64,000 nt of DNA from Tetragonia tetragonoides (taxonomy: Eukaryota > Streptophyta > Magnoliopsida > Caryophyllales > Aizoaceae): NCBI GenBank assembly GCA_038025085.1, contig CM076143.1:50352501-50416500 (forward strand). The letters are read 5' to 3'. The position numbers and the translations under genes were made by a program. Below are positions 10,095-22,702 of this stretch, piece by piece. The notes under the pieces were generated by a model. The model was not told the DNA's origin. It made no database searches and worked only from the letters and a program-made list of their open reading frames with translations. The stretch's first letter is position 1, and the number at the start of each line of letters is the position of its first letter.

Positions 10095-12019
10095 CTATGT
10101 TTCTGTTGAGCCTTGACCCCAGCAAAATTACAAGTGCAACATCGTCTTACAAAACTACTGTAATTAATTGAATTCATTTAAATTTATATATTGAGATTTA
10201 AGTTGATAGTGATTTAACTACCAAAATAAGCAAGTTGGTGTTAAGTGTTAACCACAACTCAACTTGCTTCTAAGATTTCTCCAACTGTTGACATCAATGA
10301 GACGTGATTACCACAAAATTATTAGGCGAATTAAGGTCACCGTATCATCAAATTTATTTATTTATTTTTGGTTGGGAGAAAAGTTGCCATATCTTCTCAT
10401 GATGTATGTGGTACTAAAGATCATTGAACGACATGCAAGTTTGTTTTTTTTTTGTTTTTTTTTTTTTTTGTGTTGAAAAATAGAAATACTCTCTATTAGA
10501 CAATTAGTTAGGGTTTAGGCAATAACTAGGTGGATGCCCGTGAGTATGATCGTGAGTTGCACGGACTGTGATTATATAATAAAACTAATATAATGTAATT
10601 ATTAATCTCATCGTAAAACAAAGTGTAATTGTCACTTATGAAAAACTATTAGTATTATATGAATAAATTTTTATATAATCCATTTAATATCATGAATGCC
10701 ATATAATAAGATTACTATGATTTTATAGGGCATCTTATCTATTTTAAACTTTTATCATCAATTTCAATTAACTATAATTAACTCATCCCATATGTTACAT
10801 GATCCAAGAGGTAATAGTTTCAAAGTCTTTCTATGCTTAATGTTGGTACGCCAATACTCTTATGTTGATATAAGTGTACAACTAACATTCCAAAGATATG
10901 ATCTTTTTTTTTTTATGGTAAAATCAGTTTGAATGTCTAATGTATACATAACTACGTATGTTTTTCAAAAAATAAAGAAGTTTTAGACGTAAACCTTAGA
11001 ATAGCAAAACATATTTCAATGCTTGCTTGGTTTTTCAAAGTTATATGCGGTCAAAATACTGCCTTGAATAACGCAAAAAGTCCAATGTAATTTTATTTGT
11101 GGTCCGGAGGGTGTACATTAATAATTATAAAGTTGAAGGGAACATAAATTGGAACCCTAAAATAACATAGGGGATCAGTATAATATGTACAGTTATATAA
11201 CTTCATTATAAAATTATACGTGATAATGGTAAAGTTTCTTATTAAAGATTGGACCTGAAATCATTTTAGATTCATCGTTTATTTCTTTATTCTACACATA
11301 CTCTTTTTTCATTATGTTTTAACTTGAGATTGTTTTTTAAATTTTTATAACTAATATACATATCTTTTCTCTTATTTTTACATGCAACTCTTTAGTTGCG
11401 TCAGCTTGTCAAGCTAATTATTGATTACCTTTTTAGGTGGACGCGTCTAATGTTGTAAATCAATAGAACGTACTACAAATTAGTCTCATTTTAAAGAGTA
11501 TTTCGTACTCGTTCCAATGGTGTAAGCAATTTAATTTTTCAAGCTGTGAAACTAAAGTTATATGCTTTTTAAAATCTAATAGTCTACTCTTTAATGATTT
11601 AGGAAAGTACAATTTTGTATATATATTCTAATTAATAGTAACTCTTCAAGGATTTAGGAAAGTACAACTTTAATATATATTCTATACCAAAACATATATT
11701 TCTATTTTATATTTATTTTAAATTTTTATTACAATTGCTCGATTAGGTGGACGCCTCCAATACTGTCAGAAAATGCCTCTAATATATAGATATTATGATT
11801 ATGATTATGATTATGATTATGATTTGTGATCCAACGTACAAATCTCTTTCTTTTTTTTTTTTTTTTTTTTTTTTTTCGGTACAAATACCTTTGTTGTAAT
11901 GTTATATTGTTGTACTTTAAGGAGTATTGCAAACCTTTATTGTTTTTAAAAAAAAACGATGAACCCTCAGTCACTACTCTTAGAATATCACGAGTCATGT
12001 AATAGCCTGGAAACCACAA
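10095..12019. other. AT-rich intergenic DNA
   Basis: No gene or clear repeat except an (ATTATG)n tract of about six units at 11791-11824 and a T-run at about 11851-11876. A direct repeat of GATTTAGGAAAGTACAA occurs near 11598 and 11650. Confidence 0.5.
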
Positions 12020-12146
12020 ACGTAAGAGAAGCTAAAGATGAATCTTGTAGACAAACTCAACAAGGAGGGCTTAGTAGGCTTTGAACCATCATCTTTGCCA
12101 TGAAATTCAACCTCACAACCAAGTAACCAACTATGCTACCCCTTTC
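12020..12146 (-). mobile_element. SINE remnant (tRNA-derived)
   Basis: Read on the minus strand, it opens with GGGGTAGCATAGTTGGTTAC, followed by a B-box-like GGTTCAAAGCC and then GTCTACAAGATTCATC. The same order occurs in the better copy at 43240-43455, so the two belong to one family. Confidence 0.55.
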
Positions 12147-13869
12147 AAGGCTATTGCAAAACCAAATACATGTATGGTCCCGGGTCCATGGTAGATTATG
12201 CTAGAGCAGGTCAATGGCCCATTGGACTGCAAACCAAGATTTATGGGCCTTTGTCTTCGGCCTGCAAACCAATACTTATGGTTATGAGCCTTTATTCTTT
12301 TGAACTTTAAATTCAAACATCTCTTTAATTAGACACTCCAATAACATCAAAGCCTATTTAAAGCCCAATCTCGGTAGAAGAGAAAAAGGTCAAGTGGAAG
12401 ACTGTTGACTATTAAGTATCAACTATCAACCAACTGAAAATTCAGTTACGACTTACCAGCCGTCGATCTCCTGTCCTCTTGGACAGTTGTCGTCCCTGGG
12501 GGGCGCCTCGAGTTGTGTCTTCAAAACTTTATGGATAATTGCAACAGACAAAATCTAAAAGTAATCACACTCGCAGTTTTATTACGAAAGTGGAGTCGAA
12601 ACTTCTTTTCAGTTTTCACCATAATTTGTTGGTTTAGTAATTAAAACTCTTATTTCTATTTCTAATTTTTATTTCACAATAACTTCTATAAGGCCGGGTT
12701 TTCATAATTTTTGGTAAAACGGCGGTCACTTTTAAGTTAAACAGGGGTCATTGCTCACTATAAATGACTCATACATTTCACAAAAGTAATCCCAATTTTT
12801 TGTAAGTTGGTCTCATACAAGACTTGCTGTATTTATTTTGGTACAAAGTTTTATATTTTTGTAGATTCAACACTTATTTTATACACAAAACCTTTTATAA
12901 AAAGGTCTTTTTGTAACTTTTGGTGAGATAGATGCCACTTTTCAACGAAACAATGATCATTGCTTACCATAAGTGATCTCTACATTACTAAATAGTAACC
13001 CCAATTTTTTATCAGTTGGTCTCACAGAACAGTTGCTGTATTTTATAAGGTCCCTCAAAAACAGAAAAAAAAATTTATGTCATGAGGTAGCATTCTCATA
13101 GTGTCACATGAGACAGAGTTAAAAAAATTTTCTATTCAAAGTATCATTTTTTTTTTTTTTTTTTTTTGTACATGAGACATGCATGACTCATGAGGCCGCT
13201 TAATATGAATGTTTGTATTTTAGATTTAATAATAATTTAGGTTACGTGTGAATTAACTTTTAACTTGTTAACTTAATTATAAGGAAGCTATTAATGACCC
13301 TAAAAATAAAACTTTTTAAACAAAAGTTTAATATGTCATTATCACGTTAGCAAAATGACTATGACAATATCTATATAGGAAAAAAAAAACTATCATATTT
13401 CGTGAATTTCTTCACTATAAAGTTTAGTTTTTGGATGGTTTTAAATTGAGTCAATAATAATTGCATACTATCTTTTTGTAATAAAGTTGATGAGGTACAC
13501 TTAACTAAAACTATAAAGAATTTACATTTTTCTCTTTGAAATATAAAAATGAGTTAATTAGAGTGTAAAATCCCCTTCCTCAGTAAAAAAAAAAGGGTAT
13601 AAAATTCCCTTCAGTCACAAAAAAGTATAAAATCCCCTTAAAATAAAATAAAAAAAGAAAGAAGATCAAAACAGCAAAGTGTATAGTGAGTGATATCACT
13701 AATTCACTACACTACCAATTCATTACCTTATTAACCTGCACCAAAAAATATTCATTACCTTATTAGTCTTTCTCTAATAAATAAAAATTAAAAAGATAAT
13801 AATAATTAAAAAATGAAAATCTAGAAAATTGAACAAACGTGTCCTCTCTTCCCAACTCCCCGCATCCCC
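12147..13869. other. Intergenic DNA upstream of the MBD gene
   Basis: It includes two adjacent dispersed repeats at 12705-12830 and 12893-13045. A GC-rich patch with GGGGGGCGCCTCGAG lies near 12500. Near 13565-13640 there are three imperfect copies of GTATAAAATCCCCTT. No gene is recognised. Confidence 0.5.
12705..13045 (+). mobile_element. Two tandem copies of a GTTGGTCTCA(CA)AAGACTTGCT repeat
   Basis: Each copy carries a CACTTTTnAnnnAAACA motif, then AGTGAcC-type sequence, AATTTTTT, and GTTGGTCTCA leading to a TTGCTGTATTT end. Relatives occur at 38020, 41574, 55336, 61205 (reverse) and 62998. They are short non-coding elements of about 120-150 bp. The class (MITE or SINE) is not settled by sequence alone. 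Confidence 0.6.
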
Positions 13870-14143
13870 CAATATATATCCGGTTTCTCTCTCCTCCCTT
13901 CGTTCCTCTTTTACCTGATTTCTCGAGCACACATAAAACAACGGTAAGAGAGAGAGAGAGAAAGATAACGAGAAATCAGAGAGAACATAGTACAAACTGT
14001 AAGCCCTTTTCGATTCTTCATCCTTTTTGTCTCTCTTATATGAGCTCATGTGCTTCAATTTTCCTCTTTTTTGAGCTTTATCTTTTATTAGTTGGTAGTT
14101 TAATTATTGATGGTGGGTATGCTTTAATTTTGCAGGTGAAAAA
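13870..14143 (+). promoter_or_regulatory. Core promoter and 5' UTR with an intron, MBD gene
   Basis: TATATA near 13873 lies upstream of a pyrimidine-rich start region and a GA-rich leader. A likely 5' UTR intron runs from GT at 13999 to AG at 14135 (TTTTGCAG), placing the start codon eight bases into the next exon. These are inferred from splice signals only. Confidence 0.55.
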
Positions 14144-17100
14144 ATGGCCAGTGAAGCTGTGATGAACGCTAACCATGAAGAAGTTGTGTCAATAGAGCTA
14201 CCTGCTCCTTCTGGTTGGAAAAAACAGGTCTTTCTCATTTTACTTTCTTCAATTTAATGTCTTTAAATTAATTAATTTGTGCTTCTAGTTGAATTTAATT
14301 TGATTTTTCCCATCTCCCCTTTTTAGATATTGGTTTAATTTGGTTGGTTTTTGGTGTTTTGTAATCTGGGTTGGGGTTTAATTTTGGATTTGTGATGGAA
14401 TTTGTTGTGAATTTTGATTTGTTTGGTAGTTAGGGTTTGTGGGGTGCTTTGGATTTGTGCTAGATAGGGGATAGTAGTAGTTTTTAATCCTGGTTACTTA
14501 GGAAAGTAGTGTTCTTTTTTCCTTTATTTATTGAAAGATTGCGAATTTAGTGCTTATATTCGTTATATCCACTTGGGTGTTTGGAGCTAACGGTTTCAGA
14601 ATTTAGTTGAAGTGCACGGATTTTTGTCTTTTAGGGTTTAGTGGAAACACCCTTCACATTTTAATATTGGTTTAGTGGTTTTATCTAGTTAATGCTTCAT
14701 TAGTTAATTATATTGAAAGCATTTTATTTTCCCATTTTAACGTCGGCCGGCTTTTATTTCTTTGTCTTAATATCTTATGCCATAGCCGTATGTATCATCA
14801 TATATTCATATGACTGCTGCTTGGATATGTAAGTTTTCTGTTATCTTTGGAAAATGGGAGTTTGGATGAGAGTCGCACATGTTAGTACTTAGTACACTAT
14901 GATTTTTCCTTTTCACCTTGATAATGTTTGAGCTTATTGCCCCAAGTTTAGGAAAATGAGTCTTGGTGCAGTTTTTTTTTTTTCTTTTGGTTTTTTCTTT
15001 TGTTTTGTTTTGTTTTTGAAGATAAAGAAGTAACTGTATTAGATATTAAAGAAGAATCAAAGAAATATATCTCTTTACCGGAAAATCCCTCGAGAAACTT
15101 GGGGAAGCAAAAATCCAATGCAATGTAAAGTAACGCCATTTTGTCCCAAGTCAAATTCTTCTTAAAGGTGTCGATTTGTTCCCAAATCAATTTCTTCTGA
15201 AGAATCAATGGAACTTTGTGATGGATTTGTTCCCAAATCAATTTCTTGTGAGAGAGGCACTTATTGCCACGAATAGGTTTAAATTGTTTGATCATTACCA
15301 AACCGATACTTGTAAGTGCACTTGGTAGGAAAGTTAAAAGTTTCCTAAGTTGCAAGTGAGTGAAGTTTCCTAAGTTGGAAGTGAGTGACCAGTCAGGCCA
15401 AGTAACAGCTGAGGGCCTTTCAAGGAGTTTCTTTGGCTGATTTACAGCATAATTAGGAATCTCTTTGCGCTGAGTGTTCATTCAGGATTATAGAATTCTT
15501 TTTGAAAAGCAAACAAAAGATCAATAATGTAGCCCCTGTCAAGCTTTCCATCAGGGGCAAACGGGTGTTGGTCCTGCAAGTTGGGATTGGGAAATGGTGT
15601 GAAAAGTAACTCTTGATGATGTATGGATGAGGCAAGTTAAACGAGGAGGGAGGATGATGTAGTCTTGCAACTGATTTGTGATATTAAGGGCTTTTGTAAC
15701 ACCCTTGCAGATAACAGTAGAATTTGATGCTTTTTAGGTATCAAAGACTAGTCATATTGGATATGCTGAACGAATTAATTTGGGAAAATATTTCTTCACT
15801 ATCAAGCTGGTTTCTACTGTCATCAATACTATATTGGGACTCTTGGTTGACATAAGAAATGGGAGAATCTAGGGTATTTGGAGAGCTATTAATGCAGATT
15901 ATTGGCGAGATCAGATGATCAGCCGTGTAATTTAACATAATGTGAATCAGTATATGGTTGTTTTACTGCTGAACCCACTTGTGCCTCTGTAAGTAGTCTA
16001 ATCGGCTTGAGATACAGCGGATATGGGGAGGGATCTAGAGGGAAAGGCCACAAACATGGTCTTCTGTCTGTTGTCTGGTGACTTTAAATAGATGAGCAGT
16101 AACTCTATTTGCCCATGGATCAAATTGATAAGTTTTCTGTTAGAATGTCAAATAATTGAGTAGAGAGCGGATTGAATTTTGGTGATAGCTTCGAAAACAA
16201 CTCCAAGACGGGGATCTGATGATTGTTGCAAAATTGCATCAAAAAAAAAAAAGATTGTTGCAAAAGTTGTGTTCCTTAAGTGTTTGAATGCGGACTTGAC
16301 GAGCTTGTGCTATCTGAGAGCCAAGATAAATTTGTGCTTTTCACTCTTTTTTAAAGACTGATGGATTTTTTCTTCTGATTCCTGTTGCAAGTTAGTGCTT
16401 AGTCTATCTAATCAGAATGAGAAGGCGTATATAGGGGGCCCTGACGAGTTAAAGATGCTGGCTTTATCTTAGGTTGTTGGGTTCTAGTGGCTTTGTGTCT
16501 TATTATTATATTTTGAACTCTGGGCTATATATCTCATTCTGTAGCAGCAACAACTTTTGTCTAGTCCTGGAAGGCTGGAAGCAAATGACCTCATAAGATG
16601 GGTACACTTCTTTGCCTTGTGGGCGTGTGTGTTGGGGGGGGGGGGTCTGATAAATTCAATGCAAGACCATAAGAATGGTTGTGACCTGGACGTCATTCAT
16701 CTGAGTAGACTTGTGAGCTAGTTAGACCGCAAGAGAAATATCTCTTTTAGAGCCATGATAAAGGTTAATGAAAGGAGACCTGTGATTGTCAAGGTGTTTG
16801 CTTGTGAAAGTATTTGAAGGGCTTAGGTCTCCTAGGCAGTTTGTGGTTAAGATTATTTGACTTTACCTATAATGACTCTTTATATGGGCTGTTTCCCTGG
16901 TAGAAGAGGACTTAGGGCAGTTATAGCTCGCCTGAAGTCTGATTAAAATTTGTTCACCTTCCTTCTTTTGATGATGCATTCATTATTTATAGGGGTGATG
17001 CAGATTCTCTACAGCTGGCTTTGGGCTTATTTTGGTAGGTTTTGGCAGGCTCTTTACTGTTTCAGCTTTACATGATGCAGATTTTCTACAGCTGGCTTTG

Positions 17101-20100
17101 GGCTTATTTTGGTAGGTTTTGGCAGGCTCTTTACTGTTTCAGCTTTACATGCCAGCCTTTAAAATCCTGTCTTTATCTTAGTGAAGAATGTAATATGCAG
17201 AAGCAGAATGTTTAAAGAAGGTGCATTGTCAATTAAGTACCTTGGTGTGACTCTTTTTCTGCTTCTGTGGGTCAGCAATGCTCTTTGTAAAAACTAGCTG
17301 ACTAGATCCTGAAAGAATTCGGTGCTGGTTGATTAAGTATTCGTTGTGTGCACTTACCCTAAATTGCTCAATGTCTTGGAGAGTGCTTCTAGTTCTTTTT
17401 GCGTTGTAAGTTTAAAGGAGCAAGTAAGCTTTGGTAACTTAGAAAATCATAATCCGTGTGAATCCTTGAGAAGGAGGTGTGAACATCAAGGAGGTCTTTA
17501 GATGATGATGTTAAGCGGTTGGTGGAAATTATGGGGGTGACCAGCACATTGTACTTTGATGAACGCCTATTCGGGAGCAAAGAATCTTCTTATAGCTTCA
17601 AGAAGTTGCTGATAACTAACGGATGATCATCTATTAGAATTGTAAGTTTTAATTAAATTCTATAAAAGGAGTCTCAGTAGTCTAACAGCTAGAAAAATTT
17701 ACATCTACTTTTTGGAGATCTAAACAGGGATTTCAATATCCTTTTTATCGGGCATCAGTCATTATCGGCCACTAGTTGTGTTTGGAGGTGCATCTGTCTT
17801 TTCGCATATTAAAACTATTAGCTCATGTGCTATCCCTCCTCTTTGGGTTCATCTAGGTTCCGTGTCTGATGCCAAGGTTTGTATGGAATCCATGCAACCT
17901 AGCTTTTAGAGTCTTAGCCTCTTAGGGCACTTGCCAAGTTCATTGAAGTTGAACCCATTTGTAACCTTGAAGCTCTTAATACAAACGAACTGCTCCAACT
18001 TCCTATCTGTCATCAGTGCTCCAATGCCTGATAAAACACGTAGAAGTTTTAGGACCTGGAAATGCTGTTAACTGCTTGCACCATTCTTGTTACTCCTTCC
18101 ATGCCCACTCTGACTAGATCGAGGACATAATTGAGGCTGAGCAGCTGCTATTTTCTCTGATATGGTGACAAGAGAAGGCTCTGGTAAAAATCCTGATGAT
18201 GGAAGACTGCAAGAATGCACCGAGTTGTGCAAATCACTTGGGAAAGAGGGATGAAAAAGGCTGGATTGCCATAGCGTGGAAGCCGACAACCTGTTGTTTG
18301 GTTAATGTCAACTGATGTGTGGGTAATACAACTTTTCTGGAAAGTGTATTGTGTTTTCTTTGGTGAAATGGAGGAAATATAGGTTTTTTTAAGAAGATTT
18401 CAACTTCCTACAAACTTAAGTGACCTCCCTAGCCCTCCTACTTCCCGTTTCTCTTACAGAATAAATATACCAGTTGTAAACTATTTATTGTTGTATATTA
18501 TCATAGGAAATGGATATTTGAGCCAACGAAATCATATGTTAGAGCTCCTTGAAGTTCATAAGGCGATTCAATTCCTGGAAAGAGCAACCTCCAACTTACG
18601 CAATCCCCTTTATCAAGCCTTTAATACCAATACAACACTCAAAATACATCATATTCTATTAAGAAGGTGCTTTTATCTTCGATAAATCAGTAAAATAAGA
18701 AGGATCTTTTCAACATTTCTACCTGTGAAGGTTAATATGTTACAGTAGGAAAGTTTCCAGATTCACATTCCGCGAAAACTTGGTCCTTTTCCCCACTTAG
18801 TATAATATCTAATGACTAGTCTTGCTAGTTGGCTCTCATTTAATGTCCTCAAGCACTTCCAAATGCGAGCAGCATTTTTTAAGGGATGTGAAACATGAGC
18901 ATTCCAGGGTCTCTCTGTAATGATAAGGATTAAATACTTGCAATCTTGGTGCATACTGGTGTATGTATGGCACCTTAAGACTAGCTATTGGGAAGTGGAT
19001 GCCAACTCCAGAGAATCTTGTGGCCTGAAGTCTTGGCAGCGGCCTTCTGTTCATGAATATTCACACGTTCTATATCTTGGAGATCACATTAGGAGGAATC
19101 CACAGGATTACTAGGAGATCTTGCAATCTTGCAGTGTCGTTCTCTCTTGGAATGTTGTGACCAGAGTGTGTCTTTTTCCAACTGAAATGGCTACTTTTTG
19201 TATATTATTTTGTGACATAGATTTTTTGAGGTAAATGAGGACACGTGACTTCATTTGGGTCATTTGAAAACAAGATATTTTGGTACCCAGAGGATAAGGA
19301 TCATGAAATGCTTTGACACTCTGCTCTTTTGGTATTTGTGTGATTGTTGTGACTTTGACTGTGATGCAAGTGAGATATTCTAATTTCCGAAGCATCAAGT
19401 TTTATTACATGGTCGAATTGTGTTTCTATCCTCGCTTGGTCACTTGCTTCTGGAGCATTTGAGGGGCTTTCTTTCTGATATTCAGTGCGATTTTCATCCT
19501 ACCCCGTAACATTAGATTCTTCCGCTTGACCTTTTTGTATCCTCATTCATAAAAATATTTTCTAATCTGAAAAAGTTACCCTGACCCCTTCTGGTTTTAT
19601 TTTGCACATATCAATTTATTAACCAGGTAGTAGGTACTTATAGTTGATTGGATGTAATTTGGTTTCTAGGTTGCTTGCTTTGAGCTGTAGGCCTCAGTAT
19701 TATTTTTGGATATTTGGATGCTATTGCTGATGGAGCAGCTTTGGCTTCTGATCTAGCTTACTCAATATTCTTGGGTGGGGGTTATGATTCTGCTGTTTTT
19801 GTGAAGCACTTCTTCAACTTGAAAAGAGCAAGTTTGATTCGTCCATGCAATCATTAGCAACAAAAGATGTATGTATACTAGTGCAAGTGTCACATATTTT
19901 ACTGTTGTCTGTCCTGCACTGGTTGGGCTCCTCTGAAATATGACATGAGGAGCATAGTCTTCTCACTGCAGCTACCATGCGCCATTTGGATGAATTAAGT
20001 ACACCCAAACATCTAACTGGTTGTCTGTTAGATTATGAGAGGTTGGGTTATGATAGAAGTGGGGGTAGTTATTGATGTGTGCCTCTAGAGCTACACCCAC

Positions 20101-21611
20101 ATAAGTGCTAGGAGAAATGTTTTAAGTTCTTAATTCATATTTCCTTTTTTGGATTGATGCTTCTTTCAGGATGTGGCAATAGTTACGTTGAATGTGCATT
20201 GAATACTTGTTGGCTTGTTGGATGCTATTGACCTCTAAAGTTCTCCCCATAGAGACAATGCTCTGAAAATGGAGTACTCTGTGAAGTATTCTGCTCATAA
20301 AATCTTGGAGTGTTGATATTTTATCGTTTGCCTTTTACGTACTTGCGGCTGAATCCATCTTTTAAGTTGTTCTAGTATATATCAGTGGTGTACTTTTAGC
20401 TGTTTGTTTGTTTTTATGCGCAAGGGTCCAAGAGTAGTTGCATTTTGCACTGTGCATCAAGAGGAAGAAAGTCCTACTTTCTGCTGCGTTTGATAGCATA
20501 TTGTGGTGTCTCTTTGTAGTTCTTTCCTAAGAAAGGAGGCACTCCAAGGAAGAATGAGGTTGTATTTACTGCCCCAACTGGAGAAGAGATTCATAATCAA
20601 AGGCAGCTGCAACAGTACCTGAAATCTCATCCTGGTGGTCCACCAGCATCTGAATTCGACTGGGGCACTGGTGAAACCCCTAGAAGGTCAGCTCGCATTA
20701 GTGAGAAAGTAAAAGCTGTTCCTTCTCCTGAAAGTGATCCACCAAAGAAAAAGGGAAGGAGATCATCTGCTTCCAAGAAGGATAAGAAAGACACTGATGC
20801 TACAGCTGAAGAAACCAATGCAGAAGAGGTCCAGATGGAAGATGCTGAAAACACTGAGAAAGAGAAAGCAGCAGATGGAACTGAAAAAGATGTCCAAATG
20901 CAGGAAGCTGAAAAGCCTGAGAAAGAGCAAAGAGCAGATGAGACTGAAAAGGATGTCCAGATTCAGGAACCTGGAAAGACAGAGACCATGAAGGAAGTTG
21001 CAAAGGAAAATGAAAGTGAGAACAAGGATGCAGCTGCTGAGACAAAGGAAGCTGTTCCTGTGGGTGCGAAGTCTGGGGAAAGTGCAAAAAAAGATGCAAA
21101 AGAAACTGAGGAAAAAGGATCTGATCAGGGTGAAGTTACCAATAACGAGAAGGCTTCTGTTGATGATGCTGAGATGAAGGCAGAAGGCCAACCACAAGCT
21201 CAAGCAGAGAAGCAAGATGGTCCCCAGGAACAGGTGAAACCAGATGTTCAAGAAAGCGAGAAAGATGCAGCATCTCAGCCAGGAGATGCAAAAAAGATTG
21301 AGGATGGCATGAATGTAGATTCTTCAAAAGTGACCATTCCTAAGGACACAATAGAAGATGAAAAACCCAAAGCAGATGAGCAACCAGAATCTGGAGCAGA
21401 GAAACAAGATGGTAAGCAAGAGGTGATGGAGCCAGATGCAGATGCCAATATAGAAGCAAAGCTTAATGTGGATAGTGGAGCAATGAACAATGGAACCACT
21501 GCAACAACCGTGGACGAATCAAAGGGAAAGGATTCAGTGGAGGGTGAGATAGGCAAGAAAGTGGTGGAGGTGATCGAGAACGGAAGCCAGGCTGGCGAGG
21601 TTAAGCCTTGA
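14144..21611 (+). CDS. MBD10/11-like: Methyl-CpG-binding domain protein, MBD10/MBD11-like
   Basis: Two coding exons, 14144-14227 and 20520-21611, join in phase 0 to give 391 residues. The MBD-type domain covers about residues 12-75: [13 protein letters not shown] is on exon 1, and [36 protein letters not shown] and [14 protein letters not shown] are on exon 2. A basic stretch ([17 protein letters not shown]) follows. The remaining ~270 residues are an acidic, Lys/Glu/Ala-rich low-complexity tail with repeated [18 protein letters not shown] units, probably disordered. Arabidopsis MBD10 and MBD11 share this layout: they are nuclear chromatin proteins, MBD10 being linked to nucleolar dominance, and strong methyl-CpG binding is not established for this subgroup. 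The start has good context (AAAAATGGCC). The odd feature is the ~6.3 kb intron that divides the DNA-binding domain. Confidence 0.92.
16990..17600 (+). mobile_element. Strongly decayed LINE reverse-transcriptase relic in an intron
   Basis: Reading across frames gives [14 protein letters not shown], then [16 protein letters not shown], then [10 protein letters not shown]. This is the order of the plant LINE RT region (palm end, then the KYLGVPL block, then the RIxxWxxKxLSYAGR block). Several frameshifts and stops separate the pieces and the 77 bp duplication interrupts the first. Sense orientation matches the host gene. The limits are uncertain and the element may extend on either side. Confidence 0.6.
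16997..17150. repeat. 77 bp perfect-register tandem duplication
   Basis: Two head-to-tail copies (16997-17073 and 17074-17150) begin GATGCAGATT and end CAGCTTTACAT, differing at a single base (TCTCTAC versus TTTCTAC). This is a recent event within the LINE relic. Confidence 0.95.
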
Positions 21612-22702
21612 TTCTACCTTAGTGATCCCAATTGTCACAGTACTGTTGGTCATCTATTTTCGACATTTGTGGGTCCTCTTGAATGACTGTAGCCTTGATG
21701 TTAATCTTAGAATCTGATTTGTTGTGTAGTCAAGATACCCCTGTACACACGTAGATTAGGTCTTCACCATAGCCATTGTCTGTCGCAGTAGGGGGTAAGT
21801 TGTAGCTTTTGCAGAGTATCTCTTTGTAACGTTATGCTGTCAATTACTGGTGGTGTTAAAACTTGACAACCATTACATGTAGTGTATGAAGCTACTTATC
21901 CTGTGTTCTGAATAATTATCATCTAGTACCCTGTCTTGGTGCTTTACAATAAGTCTTGCCCTATCAGATGATGCCTTGATTGTGGCAAACTCAGTTCACC
22001 TGTGTTCAGGTGAAACAGAAAATTTCGTATGTATTCAATTTTGACTCACATTCAGGTGGGAGAACTAGCTTTGCATCAAACATGGATATTCTCCAGATTA
22101 ATTGCCAGTGATTTTCAGAAGTGAGAATCTGACATGCACTCTTCATAAAAGCCGACACTACAAAGCATTTTCCTTGAAATTATAGGGCTGTGTGACAGCA
22201 AACCAGGTCTGTGTGATCTGTGTTATATATACTCATTGCTGGTGCATCCCCGTTTACATATTGACCGGGTGTGCTGTCGTTTCAAGGAGTGGAGAGTAGT
22301 ATATTTCCGCCCATTGTTGGTGTCTCCCCCGACATTATTGAATTATAGGGAGAGGGCTAAAGGGAAAACAATAGACAACGAGGCAAAGTTCTTTTCTGTT
22401 AGTATAAGAACTATGCTACTAGTCTGATTTATTTGAGGTATAAATATGCTGAATACTTACTGATCAGGAAAATAAAAGAGGTGAATGGTTACTGTTAGAA
22501 GCTCGTCCTCACAGCTTGAGACCAAGCAAAACCAAGCTCGGTCATAAAATGGGAAAATGCAGAAAATAATCCCTTTACTGCACTATTGGGTTCTTTACAA
22601 ATCAAGTGTGGAAAGTATGAAACCTATACTGAACAAAGATTCAGTAATTCTCTCTTTAACTCAAATCAGAAGACAAAAACAGTGAGAGTTTGAAAATCTC
22701 TT
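21612..22702. other. Convergent 3' UTRs and spacer between the MBD and MPH2 genes
   Basis: The MBD 3' UTR probably ends before about 21950 and the MPH2 3' UTR enters from the right. A short hairpin TTCACCTGTGTTCAGGTGAA lies near 21996. No other gene is seen. Confidence 0.6.

Larger units (their letters stand above)
14228..20519 (+). other. ~6.3 kb intron inside the MBD domain
   Basis: It starts GTCTTTCTC directly after CAG and ends TCTTTGTAG. The first ~700 bp look like ordinary T-rich plant intron. From about 15 kb onward much of it looks like decayed inserted DNA: a LINE RT relic near 17.0-17.6 kb, direct repeats such as GATTTGTTCCCAAATCAATT (about 15172 and 15224), and a 77 bp tandem duplication. 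No second gene with a credible frame was found on either strand. Confidence 0.8.

Noticed and set aside
14948..15481. 177-residue minus-strand frame in the MBD intron
   Set aside because: It contains a repeated KLIWEQI from a local direct repeat and a poly-Lys end; no recognisable domain. Probably decayed inserted DNA.
20763..21251. 162-residue frame antisense to the MBD gene
   Set aside because: It mirrors the Lys/Glu-rich tail codons; no family features, and the sense frame is clearly coding.
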